Origin: Eremothecium cymbalariae DBVPG#7215
Taxonomy: Eukaryota > Ascomycota > Saccharomycetes > Saccharomycetales > Saccharomycetaceae
Direction of reading: 5' to 3'
DNA: 64,000 bases
Assembly (NCBI RefSeq): GCF_000235365.1
Contig: NC_016452.1
Coordinates: 1,040,001-1,104,000, forward strand
Shown here in pieces: positions 39,913 through 48,871 of the stretch (position 1 is its first letter; each line of letters opens with the position of its first letter). Made by a program: the position numbers and the translations under genes. The notes beneath the pieces were generated by a model. The model did no database searches, had not been told where the DNA came from, and saw only the letters and a list, made by a program, of their open reading frames with translations.

Positions 39913-41436
39913 GTGAGAGTGATGAATGTTAAGATTTTAGAGTACGTTGGAATTCTTATAGGGTTGATAACATGTTTGGAGCCATCATATGTACATCCAG
40001 ATGAGCAGATGCAGAGCTTGGAGGTGTTGGTTCAGCGGATATGTGGGGTGTCCGGTGAGGTTGCGTGGGAGTTTATGAGTGGGAAGTGTGCAAGGAGTTT
40101 TGTTCCTTTGTATATGTTCTACGGTCCTGCGGTGTATGTTGGGAGATATGTGTTTGGGGTTGGGGCCGTGGGGCAGTTGGGTTTAGTTCGACTGCAGAAC
40201 TACATGCTGTTTGTGTTTATGTATAGGTTGGCTTTGCAGTTTTTGTTGAAGTCCAAGTTGCAGCGGTCAATGGCAGGGTTTTTGATGTCAACGTCGTATG
40301 TGGCTGGAAGTTATTATGCGCACACGTTCTCGAATTCTGTGGAAAGTATAATTCTACTCATGGTTCTGTCACTCTTTGAGGTGCTGGTAAGGGATTCTCG
40401 AGATGCCAGGTACAGACATTATAGGACTTCTGTGGGACTTGGATTTTTGGTAGCATTGGGTGTATTTAATAGGATTACGTTTCCTGCATTTATTCTTTTA
40501 CCTGCGGTAGTGGTGTTTCACAAGTTTTATATACGCCAGTGGGGTTCTTTAGCTTTATTCTTTGGTAGTTTTGTGTGCGCAGCGGTATTCTTTGTTTATG
40601 TAGATACGAAACTGTATGGCTTGGATCAGTGGACTATCGCGCCTTTGAACAATTTGCTGTATAACTTGGATGAGTCCAACTTAGCGGATCATGGTTTACA
40701 TCCGAGGTATACTCATCTTCTGGTGAACATTCCGCAATTGCTAGGGCCTGCTTTACTAGTCTTCGTTACCCAGAGACATGCTCTCTCTCTGCCTATGTTG
40801 TCTTGTATCTCTGGAATTACAGCGTTGTCGTTGTTCAAGCATCAAGAGGCCAGGTTTCTAATTCCACTAGTGCCATTGTTCCTAATGTCTGTTGACATGA
40901 CTAATCTGGCCAAGTTTTTAAGTTTGAAATTGATCATCAAACTGTGGCTTATGTTCAATCTAGTGATGTCTGTAGTGATTGGTGTTCTGCACCAACGCGG
41001 TGTCATACTGGCACTTGACCATCTAAAAGATGGGCCGACAGATGTACAGATATGGTGGAAAACTTATCCACCACCTACATGGATGCTCATGAATGAGCAC
41101 TTGACCGTAGATTCAACCAATATTGTTGATGGGGAAGAAAGGGTAGACAATGTTGATTTTGAAATTTTAGACGATCATGTTGTAGATCTCAAAGGATGTG
41201 ATGTCGAGCTATTGAACCTCACGCTATCGCAATTTCTTGAAAAGAGCGCAAAGATTCACTTAATAATGCCAAAGTCTGTTGAGGCGATGTTTATTAGCTT
41301 GAGTGAGAAGTTCCACTATAATCTTACATCCATATTTGATACTTACATGCATCTCGATTTGGATCATATAGATCCATCTAATCTATCCACTATTAAGCCA
41401 GGGCTTCACATATATGAGGTAACCAAGCTTCTTTAG
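39913..41436 (+). CDS. SMP3: Smp3, GPI mannosyltransferase IV
   Basis: A 507-residue ER membrane GT22-family enzyme that adds the fourth, side-branching mannose to GPI precursors. The family motif HPDEQMQSLE sits in the first lumenal loop (about residues 28-37). Multiple hydrophobic spans follow, with KHQEARFLIPLVPLFLM in the middle, the conserved GT22 HKEXRF-type loop. The last 130 residues are soluble. It is divergent from SXM1 and converges with RPT3. An alternative in-frame ATG is at residue 4. The first third is G-rich on the coding strand. Confidence 0.92.
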   Translation: MRVMNVKILEYVGILIGLITCLEPSYVHPDEQMQSLEVLVQRICGVSGEVAWEFMSGKCARSFVPLYMFYGPAVYVGRYVFGVGAVGQLGLVRLQNYMLFVFMYRLALQFLLKSKLQRSMAGFLMSTSYVAGSYYAHTFSNSVESIILLMVLSLFEVLVRDSRDARYRHYRTSVGLGFLVALGVFNRITFPAFILLPAVVVFHKFYIRQWGSLALFFGSFVCAAVFFVYVDTKLYGLDQWTIAPLNNLLYNLDESNLADHGLHPRYTHLLVNIPQLLGPALLVFVTQRHALSLPMLSCISGITALSLFKHQEARFLIPLVPLFLMSVDMTNLAKFLSLKLIIKLWLMFNLVMSVVIGVLHQRGVILALDHLKDGPTDVQIWWKTYPPPTWMLMNEHLTVDSTNIVDGEERVDNVDFEILDDHVVDLKGCDVELLNLTLSQFLEKSAKIHLIMPKSVEAMFISLSEKFHYNLTSIFDTYMHLDLDHIDPSNLSTIKPGLHIYEVTKLL

Positions 41437-41533
41437 CGCCACCAGCGCCAGGGGGTTTTAAAATTAATTATACCTTTTATTATACAGTTCTCTATGCACA
41501 TTAAATATATATGGATATATATCATGATACATC

Positions 41534-42811
41534 TCATTTATAGAAATCAAACTTGTCAACATCACTTCCAGTCTTAACTTGTGAAGCGTAGGCTTCTTCC
41601 AAATCACGCTGAAGTATTACATATCTGTTTTTCCTCACAGCACGTAGGCCAGCTTCTTGCATAATTGCCGCAATCAAAGCACCTGATAGAGGATCATTTC
41701 TGATAATTAAAGAATCTAAGTCAACTTCTGGCGCCAACGACATTTTCGCAGCAATGGTTCCAAATATTAAACGACGTTCCCTTCTATCACGTAACGATGG
41801 AAATTCGATCTTTCTATCTAATCTGCCAGGTCTCAATAGAGCTGGGTCTAGGGTGTCGTGCCTATTAGTTGCCATGATAACCTTCACGTTAGTACTTTGA
41901 TCGAACCCATCCATTTGTGTCAATAATTCAATTAGAATACGCTGAACCTCACGATCAGAACCAGTTTGAGCATCAAAACGCTTCGTGGCAATCGAATCGA
42001 CTTCATCAATAAAGATAATTGATGGTGCATTTTCTCTGGCTAGACGGAACACATCACGAACCATACGAGGACCTTCACCCAAGTATTTATGTACAAACTC
42101 AGAGCCATTAACCCTGATAAATGCCGCATTAGTGCTGTTGGCTACAGCTTTCACTAACATTGTTTTACCTGTACCTGGGGGGCCGTAGAGTAAAACGCCC
42201 CTTGGTGGATCTATACCGATCTGTTGGTAAAGATCTGCCTGGACTAACGGTAACTCAACGGCCTCCCTGATTTCTTGCTTTTGCATATCCAAACCACCAA
42301 CGTCCGCATAGGTCACGTCGGGCTTCTCATTATTGCCCAAGATAGATATACTGGAGTCAGAATCTGGAGGCAATATGTCCACCAAAGCATTAGAATGCCT
42401 ATGAAGAGCAACAGAAGTAGAAGGTTTTAAAAGCTCACGATCTAGTGTAGATAGAATCCTAACAACATAGCTCATACCAGTTGTGCTAGATACAATACCA
42501 GTGCTTTCATCAATGGGTTCTAAAAATTGTCCAATAACTAAAGGGACTGATTGAATCCTCTTAACTTCCTCCTGCGCTCGTAACAATTCCCTCTTTAAAT
42601 GACGCTGCTCATCTTTAATATATTCCTCTTGTAATGTCAATAACTCATACTCCCTCTCAAACTTCTTCAACTTCAAGTAAACATCTGAATTCACCCCATT
42701 TACACCTGTACTATTATTATTCTTCAAATGCGAGACCAAAGATCCGTATGATAATGCTACTGGCTGAGAAACAGCAATTTCTCCTTGCTGATTGATACCT
42801 AATTCTTCCAT
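41534..42811 (-). CDS. RPT3: 26S proteasome ATPase Rpt3
   Basis: A 425-residue AAA ATPase of the proteasome base ring. The start chosen (ATG 42811) gives [14 protein letters not shown]; a 21-residue Arg-rich in-frame extension upstream has no family match. After a coiled coil (about 45-85) and an OB domain, the AAA core shows Walker A GPPGTGKT, Walker [11 protein letters not shown], sensor [19 protein letters not shown] and arginine-finger region. The C-terminus ends FDFYK with the HbYX-type motif that docks into the 20S ring. A PACE box precedes the gene. His replaces the more usual Ala in the sensor segment. Confidence 0.98.
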   Translation of the reverse strand: MEELGINQQGEIAVSQPVALSYGSLVSHLKNNNSTGVNGVNSDVYLKLKKFEREYELLTLQEEYIKDEQRHLKRELLRAQEEVKRIQSVPLVIGQFLEPIDESTGIVSSTTGMSYVVRILSTLDRELLKPSTSVALHRHSNALVDILPPDSDSSISILGNNEKPDVTYADVGGLDMQKQEIREAVELPLVQADLYQQIGIDPPRGVLLYGPPGTGKTMLVKAVANSTNAAFIRVNGSEFVHKYLGEGPRMVRDVFRLARENAPSIIFIDEVDSIATKRFDAQTGSDREVQRILIELLTQMDGFDQSTNVKVIMATNRHDTLDPALLRPGRLDRKIEFPSLRDRRERRLIFGTIAAKMSLAPEVDLDSLIIRNDPLSGALIAAIMQEAGLRAVRKNRYVILQRDLEEAYASQVKTGSDVDKFDFYK

Positions 42812-42915
42812 CACCCAATTACACAAGTCGAGATAAACAAGCCTTCTCCTTCTGGGGTTTGCCGTTGTGTGCAATCAATTCAAACTTTACCTTTATATTA
42901 GTATTCCCTGTGAAT

Positions 42916-42924
42916 TTTGCCACC
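42916..42924 (-). promoter_or_regulatory. PACE box (Rpn4 site) of RPT3
   Basis: GGTGGCAAA on the minus strand, about 105 bp upstream of ATG 42811, is the exact proteasome-associated control element. Its spacing also supports that ATG over the upstream one at 42874. Confidence 0.8.
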
Positions 42925-42989
42925 CGGGCTCTAAAGGAGGAATCAATCTATGTATCATTGTATACGTATCACGTGAGTGATGCTGAATT

Positions 42990-44393
42990 CTAAAATCTGA
43001 CTATATATCCAAATATCATTCCAGTTGAGAATATTGCAATTGTATAAAGATCAGCTTTGGGGGTGGGGATAGCGTTCAATTGACCATCTGATGGTAAGCA
43101 GACTTTTGTCGCTCTATGGAAGAGGAGCACTATCAATTGACGCAATGCCTTGAGGTTTGCCTCGGCTGTAGATTTAAAATTGTCCAAAGATTGGAAGCAC
43201 AGAGGAGAGAATTCTATGGGCTCAGCTGTGATGAGATTATTATCATTGGTGGGAGGTGTGGAGGGGTTAGGTTGCTCCGGAATGTCTTTGGAAGATTCAG
43301 GCTGTGAAAATGTATTGGTTGAATTATTTACGGAGGCCTGCTTATTTGCTTCGATGCTGGTGGAAAGATGGGAGCTCATTTGATCAAGCCTGTTACTTTG
43401 CTCGACTGAATTCTGTTCCAAGGCTATTTTAACTTTATTCTCGAAAGAATTAGTTAATCTGCGGCGTTTCCAGGGTTCTAAGACCAGTTGAACAATGAGA
43501 AATAATAAAATATTAAATCCCATTAGAATAAAGGTGCCCCAAGTGGAGGTTCTGCGAATCTTGTCAGACCAAATTTGTTCCTCATGATACCTTGTTAATA
43601 TAGCCCGATGCAAGTTATTAGATAGCTCTTCTTCCTTGGCTTCCGTGGCCTCCAGCTTTAACTTGGCTTCTTCCTCAGATTTCACATTTTCAGCGTCTAC
43701 TTTGTAGAGATGAGTAAACTTTTCGAGGTCTTGCGGAGACCACAAGTGCTTCCTTTGCAACAACTCATTCATTTGTTGCTGTGATTGCGTCCGGATTACC
43801 ACCGCATTTTTGTGTACCTCTCGTAAATGGGCTACTGTTTTCTTGACATCTTTCAATTGGTCTTCCATCATTTCAATGGATTTCCGTAATTTGTCGATAG
43901 ATGAGTAACCGGTGACATCGTTGAGGGCCTTGGTCGCTGTGAATATTGTTTCTTGCAAAGAGTCCAAGTAAAATTCCAGCTTTCGAGACCATCTATTTCT
44001 GTTACGCTCACGTTCTGAAGGTAAACCTTGTATTTTCCCCTTGTTTTCTAGATCATCATCAAAGCCTAACATATTGTTCTGTTGTCCCTTCTCCTGTTCT
44101 AAAAACTTTTGATTGGCGTCTTGCACTGCCTTTTTGGCTTTGTTCAAATGAAACTTGAACTGAGTAGAATATTGTCTCAACATATTAGAAGTTTCCTGGT
44201 ACTTGATCTTTGTAGTCTGACTGTAAGGTTCCAATCTCTGTTTTAAATCTTCAAAAGCGGCACCCAAACTTTTTAAAGGCGGTTTGCTCGTGTATAAGCG
44301 AACAGATCGACATGCTGAAGGGGCTCTACAGTCCATTATTCGCCCAATCCGTGGCATACAAAATGAACCAACCAAGAAATACCCTTTAAACAT
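42990..44393 (-). CDS. SHE9: She9/Mdm33, mitochondrial inner-membrane protein
   Basis: A 467-residue protein needed for normal mitochondrial shape and implicated in inner-membrane fission. The first 40 residues are basic and rich in Arg and Ser (presequence). A long coiled coil spans about 50-285 (YSTQFKFHLNKAKKAVQDAN; SRKLEFYLDSLQETIF). A transmembrane span lies near 292-312 (STWGTFILMGFNILLFLIVQ), and a second hydrophobic stretch ends the protein (TIAIFSTGMIFGYIV). The region between the spans is Asn/Ser/Pro-rich and variable. Layout and length agree with S. cerevisiae She9. Confidence 0.9.
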   Translation of the reverse strand: MFKGYFLVGSFCMPRIGRIMDCRAPSACRSVRLYTSKPPLKSLGAAFEDLKQRLEPYSQTTKIKYQETSNMLRQYSTQFKFHLNKAKKAVQDANQKFLEQEKGQQNNMLGFDDDLENKGKIQGLPSERERNRNRWSRKLEFYLDSLQETIFTATKALNDVTGYSSIDKLRKSIEMMEDQLKDVKKTVAHLREVHKNAVVIRTQSQQQMNELLQRKHLWSPQDLEKFTHLYKVDAENVKSEEEAKLKLEATEAKEEELSNNLHRAILTRYHEEQIWSDKIRRTSTWGTFILMGFNILLFLIVQLVLEPWKRRRLTNSFENKVKIALEQNSVEQSNRLDQMSSHLSTSIEANKQASVNNSTNTFSQPESSKDIPEQPNPSTPPTNDNNLITAEPIEFSPLCFQSLDNFKSTAEANLKALRQLIVLLFHRATKVCLPSDGQLNAIPTPKADLYTIAIFSTGMIFGYIVRF

Positions 44394-44600
44394 GAATATC
44401 CTTGCAGCAATTATTAATAATTTTTCGGTGGTGTTTAATGATTTACAAGCTTTTTTTACTGTACATTGAAATCAATTTTCAAAACAGCTGATAAAAATAA
44501 TACTTAACACAATTTGGTTTAAAGTCGGAAGAAATGAAACTAGTCTACAGGGCACAAGTAATAAGCAGGTGGTTGTAGATGGCTAGTCGCAAGTAGTTGA

Positions 44601-45248
44601 ATGTCTGGGATATCGCTAAGTTTGCGGGACAAGACAAAGCAGAAAAGGAAGGTTCATGGGAAGAAAAAGAGGAACGCACTTCCCGGTGAGCACGATGACG
44701 ATGATCAACTAAATAATAAGAGGACAAAAATTCATATCGAAGAGGTTGGTGCTTATGAAGAATCGAAGAAAATAGTAAAGGTGATTGTTCCTGTTGCTCC
44801 GGCTATTTCAAGACGTATTGATATGGATGGTGGTGATGGTGGTGGAAAGTTAGCATACGGGTTAAATATTAATAATGATACGAGCTTGAGTGCAGGTGCA
44901 AGGACACCGAGGCTTGGATTTAGAGCGGATCAGGGCAATTTTGATGATTTACCTGAAGCCACAGGGCAGGAGGAATATGATGAAGTGCCGGTGAAAGAGT
45001 TTGGTGATGCATTGCTTCGTGGTATGGGCTGGGATGGAACCGATGACAAGGACAATAATGGTGGTTACAACAAAAAGCGATCATTATTGCCGCACGAACA
45101 AGTTGGGCGTCCAGAATTCTTGGGTATCGGTGTAAAACCCGGGTCGATAAAGGATAGAGAGCGGTTGGTACATAATATAGACGAATTCATGCCGTTGGTT
45201 AAAGATGAGCGAGAAGCTAATGATAAAGGGCACAGGCACCCAAAATAA
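44601..45248 (+). CDS. SPP2: Spp2, G-patch activator of Prp2
   Basis: A 215-residue splicing factor that recruits and stimulates the DEAH helicase Prp2 before the first catalytic step. The N-terminus is MSGISLSLRDKTKQKRKV with basic runs. The G-patch core lies near residues 131-145 (VKEFGDALLRGMGWDG). The following YNKKRSLLPHEQVGRPEFLGIGVKPGS is the conserved post-G-patch segment. The gene is divergent from SHE9 and converges with MDM32. Confidence 0.9.
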   Translation: MSGISLSLRDKTKQKRKVHGKKKRNALPGEHDDDDQLNNKRTKIHIEEVGAYEESKKIVKVIVPVAPAISRRIDMDGGDGGGKLAYGLNINNDTSLSAGARTPRLGFRADQGNFDDLPEATGQEEYDEVPVKEFGDALLRGMGWDGTDDKDNNGGYNKKRSLLPHEQVGRPEFLGIGVKPGSIKDRERLVHNIDEFMPLVKDEREANDKGHRHPK

Positions 45249-45468
45249 AGGCGTGTATTACTTATATGCCAGGTAAAGGATCATTGTGATAGAAGGACTG
45301 ATATTAAAGTATATATTTAGGCATTTCTATATATATATATATATATTCATTGATACGTTCAGATGTCTACAAAAACATATATGAGGAGCAATAGTAGCTC
45401 ACATGCTGTCTATAATCCAAAATATTGCTAATATCGTTGACGCTTCATTTACGGGATCATAAAATTCG

Positions 45469-47256
45469 TTAAACAATAGCTCCTAAGCCAAAAATTAGTA
45501 TTTGGGACGCAACTGTGGTACCCCACAGTTTCACCCAATCGTTCTTTTTCTTATATTCAGTTTCTTCAATCATTTTCATTAAATCTGCATACAGTTCCAT
45601 TGTTAATTGATCATAGACACCCGTTTCCTTGAACAAAAACATGTTTTTCAAATCGTTGATATCTTTGACTATCCGACCTGTTAGAACTAATTCATTATCC
45701 TTAGAGGAAGGGTGATCATGGTATTTGATGATTTCTCTGTTCAACTGAATCATCTTCTCACCCTCTGGCCATGTTGCTGCCCCTGAGGAGATCACTGTTT
45801 TATCAGGGTAGGATTTTTTGTCGATTGAAACCTTAGTAGGCCATACAGGGTTGGAGCTGTCGAAATCTCTAATTGAATGGAAAGCGCCCCGCTGAGTGTT
45901 AATAAATGCAATGATTGGTCTCAACTCATCAAAGGAGAGCAATTCTTTATTGTCAGACAATTTAGGTGTAACCTCCCCCATGCGAGCTGCAAGATCCCTA
46001 AACGTGAACTTGAGGTCCATAACCACATATTTGTTGTCTTCCTCAAACTTAGATGGTTCAGAATACTTTTTAGGAAGCATCAAATCAGCAATAATTTCCA
46101 CCTGACCACCTTGAATCCAGTTGAAGGCATTACTTTTGTCCAAACCTAGATCCCTGACAGATATCGGGTTCAGCCTCAATCTGGTAATACGCTCCCAGGG
46201 TGAAAGATCATTCTCAAAATCATTTAAATAGCATAATTTAGGTTGTCTCTTATGGATACTGAACAAGGAATGGTTTATTGCACCAGACACGACATCGGCA
46301 TTGAAGATATCTGGCAAGCACCACTGCAATCGCAATTGGCTCATCTGCATATTGTAGATAGACAACCGAAACTTTTGGTCATTTTCCACATCTGAAAAAG
46401 AAATGCAACTATCATCGACCTGAACTTCACCAAGTTCATAATTAGGATTTGAAAACCAGTCTATTAATCTGTAATCCTTCTGTTCCTTCTGTATAGAAAC
46501 ATCACCTTTCATACCAGAGATGTACAAGTTCTGAATAAGTCCTTGGCCCCTTAACCATTTCCTTACGGAAAGAGTCAAATTAATTCTGTTGAATGAAAGA
46601 TCAAAGCTGATCAACTGATTGGTTCTTTTGTTAAAACCATCATTATCTGTGGTTTTGATTTTCACCTTCTGAAAACTAATATTTCCCTTTTTCCACTCAG
46701 GAACGAGAGCATCCTGAAATTCCACATCAACCCCTTCTATGTACTTATTCAGACAGTTCCCAACCAACTTCCCTACAATCTCCTTCGCAAAAACAGTATT
46801 AGCTGTAAACAACAGTAACGAAACAAATGTTGTAGTACCCAATATAACCCAAACAACTTGTGATAAAATCAACCAAGAAAACAAAGTAGATATCTCCTCT
46901 CCGTTAAATGGTCTATTCTCTCTTATTAAGAACCACTTGGTACTGATTTTAAACCTTTCATAAAACCCACTAGCCTCATTCAGTAACTTCTGCTTTGTAA
47001 TGCGCTGCTGATTCTTCTGCAACAAAATATTTTGGATGTGTAAATAGTCACTCGAATTTTCCAGGTCCCCCACTGATGATCGCCCTGTATTATCCACTAT
47101 ATTTGGCTTGGGTAGATTTACCTTCTCACTGTACCATCGCCTATTACTAAATCTGTATAGTACTGGTCTAACAACCGCTAGATGACCATAATTAAATTGT
47201 ACTATATTGGGCCTTTTGACTAGCTTCAAAAAGCTTGCTCGCACACAATGAAGCAT
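45469..47256 (-). CDS. MDM32: Mdm32, mitochondrial inner-membrane distribution protein
   Basis: A 595-residue Mdm31/Mdm32-family protein that, with Mdm31, maintains mitochondrial shape, motility and mtDNA inheritance. The N-terminal 40 residues are a basic presequence. A first span near 130-155 (FSWLILSQVVWVILGTTTFV) precedes the intermembrane family domain (VEFQDALVPEWKKGNISFQKV; RKWLRGQGLIQNLYISGMKG). A C-terminal span ends the protein (ASQILIFGLGAIV). Presence of the short form and the position in the YOR145-148 order favour MDM32 over MDM31. Confidence 0.9.
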   Translation of the reverse strand: MLHCVRASFLKLVKRPNIVQFNYGHLAVVRPVLYRFSNRRWYSEKVNLPKPNIVDNTGRSSVGDLENSSDYLHIQNILLQKNQQRITKQKLLNEASGFYERFKISTKWFLIRENRPFNGEEISTLFSWLILSQVVWVILGTTTFVSLLLFTANTVFAKEIVGKLVGNCLNKYIEGVDVEFQDALVPEWKKGNISFQKVKIKTTDNDGFNKRTNQLISFDLSFNRINLTLSVRKWLRGQGLIQNLYISGMKGDVSIQKEQKDYRLIDWFSNPNYELGEVQVDDSCISFSDVENDQKFRLSIYNMQMSQLRLQWCLPDIFNADVVSGAINHSLFSIHKRQPKLCYLNDFENDLSPWERITRLRLNPISVRDLGLDKSNAFNWIQGGQVEIIADLMLPKKYSEPSKFEEDNKYVVMDLKFTFRDLAARMGEVTPKLSDNKELLSFDELRPIIAFINTQRGAFHSIRDFDSSNPVWPTKVSIDKKSYPDKTVISSGAATWPEGEKMIQLNREIIKYHDHPSSKDNELVLTGRIVKDINDLKNMFLFKETGVYDQLTMELYADLMKMIEETEYKKKNDWVKLWGTTVASQILIFGLGAIV

Positions 47257-47731
47257 AGTAATGGATTATACACAGCTCTAAAACACCTCTCAAGCACGCT
47301 TAACTATATTCCCCTTAATCTTTAATGCTTTTAACTTTCATTAAAGAGAGCATGTTGTAAATTTTCGCTTAAAATTCTTTAAATATACGGTTCTCTTCAA
47401 AAATTTTGAGCAGCATTTGAATATAAACAATCAAAGTAAGACAGGAGTGCAGAATGCACAGAACTATCATAAGTCCGGCTGATCACCGAGCAACATAATC
47501 ACTTGGTTTTGTATCTAGTCTTGGATTTGTTTAAAGTTGTCTTGCAGGCATCTTCACATTGAATTATAGATCATGTGATCATATTTGTTGTGTATGGGTT
47601 TTATATCATTTCTTTTTTCATGAAATTTCAACTGCAGCTCTGAAAATTTTCTGCGATGAGATAGAATTATAACCAGTATCGGTTGTAAAGTTGCAAGGTA
47701 TTATAGAGTATCAGATAACTATTCGAGGGAA
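47257..47731. other. intergenic, divergent MDM32/PNO1 promoters
   Basis: AT-rich shared promoter. It contains the RRPE/PAC pair of PNO1 (listed separately) and a further AAAATTTT element near 47399. No gene seen. Confidence 0.55.
47641..47662 (+). promoter_or_regulatory. RRPE + PAC elements of PNO1
   Basis: TGAAAATTTT (47641-47650, RRPE-like) is followed after two bases by GCGATGAGAT (47653-47662, exact PAC). The pair is typical of ribosome-biogenesis genes and lies 70-91 bp before the PNO1 ATG. Confidence 0.8.
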
Positions 47732-48547
47732 ATGGTGGCCCCTACAGCTATTAAGAACACTGGACAGAGTGCTGTGCATGCGAAAGGTATAAGTTCATCC
47801 AGAATTATTGGTGGCCATACGCAGCACATGGAAAATGACAATGATGATGACGACATTTTAATAGATCAGGATATAGCGGAGCAAGAGGAGGTAGTAGATA
47901 GTCCAGCCAATGAATATGATGAGACAAAGGGTGTAATTTTAGATACCGAAGGAAAACCCCGGTTTACTGCCGCTGCAAAGTCTTCTGAGTCTAAAGTGAA
48001 GCTGGAGAGTAGAAAAATATCGGTTCCTCCACATAGAATGACGCCGTTGAGGAACAATTGGACCAAGATCTATCCTCCTCTAGTTGACCACTTAAAGTTA
48101 CAAGTTAGAATGAATCTGAAGACTAAGTCAGTCGAGCTGAGAACGCATCCGAAGCACACGGTGGACCCAGGTGCTTTGCAGAAGGGTGCTGATTTTATCA
48201 AGACGTTCACATTAGGGTTTGATTTAGATGATTCAATTGCCCTGCTGAGATTGGACGACTTATATATCGAGACTTTTGAAATTAAAGATGTAAAAACGTT
48301 GAATGGCGACCATTTATCGCGTGCCATTGGTCGTATTGCTGGTAAAGACGGTAAAACAAAGTTTGCTATAGAAAATGCCACCAGAACGAGAATAGTGTTA
48401 GCAGACTCCAAGATTCATATATTAGGTGGGTTTACTCACATTAGAATGGCTAGAGAAACCATAGTTTCGTTGATTCTTGGTTCACCTCCTGGGAAAGTTT
48501 ACGGTAACCTACGTACTATTGCTTCAAGACTGAAGGAACGGTACTAA
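47732..48547 (+). CDS. PNO1: Pno1 (Dim2), KH-domain 40S assembly factor
   Basis: A 271-residue factor of pre-40S maturation that positions Nob1 and Dim1. The N-terminal 90 residues are acidic and variable. The two KH-like domains follow, with MTPLRNNWTKIYPPLVDHL, SRAIGRIAGKDGKTKFAIEN (GKDG loop) and the C-terminal IHILGGFTHIRMARETIVSLILGSPPGKVYGNLR, which is almost invariant in eukaryotes. The RRPE/PAC promoter fits the function. A C10 tract follows shortly after the stop. Confidence 0.97.
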   Translation: MVAPTAIKNTGQSAVHAKGISSSRIIGGHTQHMENDNDDDDILIDQDIAEQEEVVDSPANEYDETKGVILDTEGKPRFTAAAKSSESKVKLESRKISVPPHRMTPLRNNWTKIYPPLVDHLKLQVRMNLKTKSVELRTHPKHTVDPGALQKGADFIKTFTLGFDLDDSIALLRLDDLYIETFEIKDVKTLNGDHLSRAIGRIAGKDGKTKFAIENATRTRIVLADSKIHILGGFTHIRMARETIVSLILGSPPGKVYGNLRTIASRLKERY

Positions 48548-48871
48548 GTGTGGTTTTTCGTCCCCCCCCCCTCATGCATGGTTTTAAAAAATTAGAGTTC
48601 AAGTACATTAGTTTAGCTATATTTAAACAACATGAATACTGTAAATTAGCGTTATCTCCCGTAAGCTGACTTCTTTGCTTGTATTGTGGATGCTTTTCAA
48701 TCGTAAAACATAACGTGCCGAGTTTCTCAATTTCGCGGATCCTTGGGCGTCTGGCTAACTTAGGCGACACTTAAACACTCGGTATTCCAAACTTAACAGT
48801 TAACAGTTACTTATATTCAGTATATTCCTGGTGGTTTTGCCTACTATAACTTAGGGCAAACAGGAGTTTCG
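48548..48871. other. intergenic, 5' of ELG1, with C10 tract
   Basis: Begins with a C10 homopolymer (48562-48571) about 15 bases after the PNO1 stop. The rest is AT-rich promoter. I see no MCB (ACGCGT) element. Confidence 0.5.
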
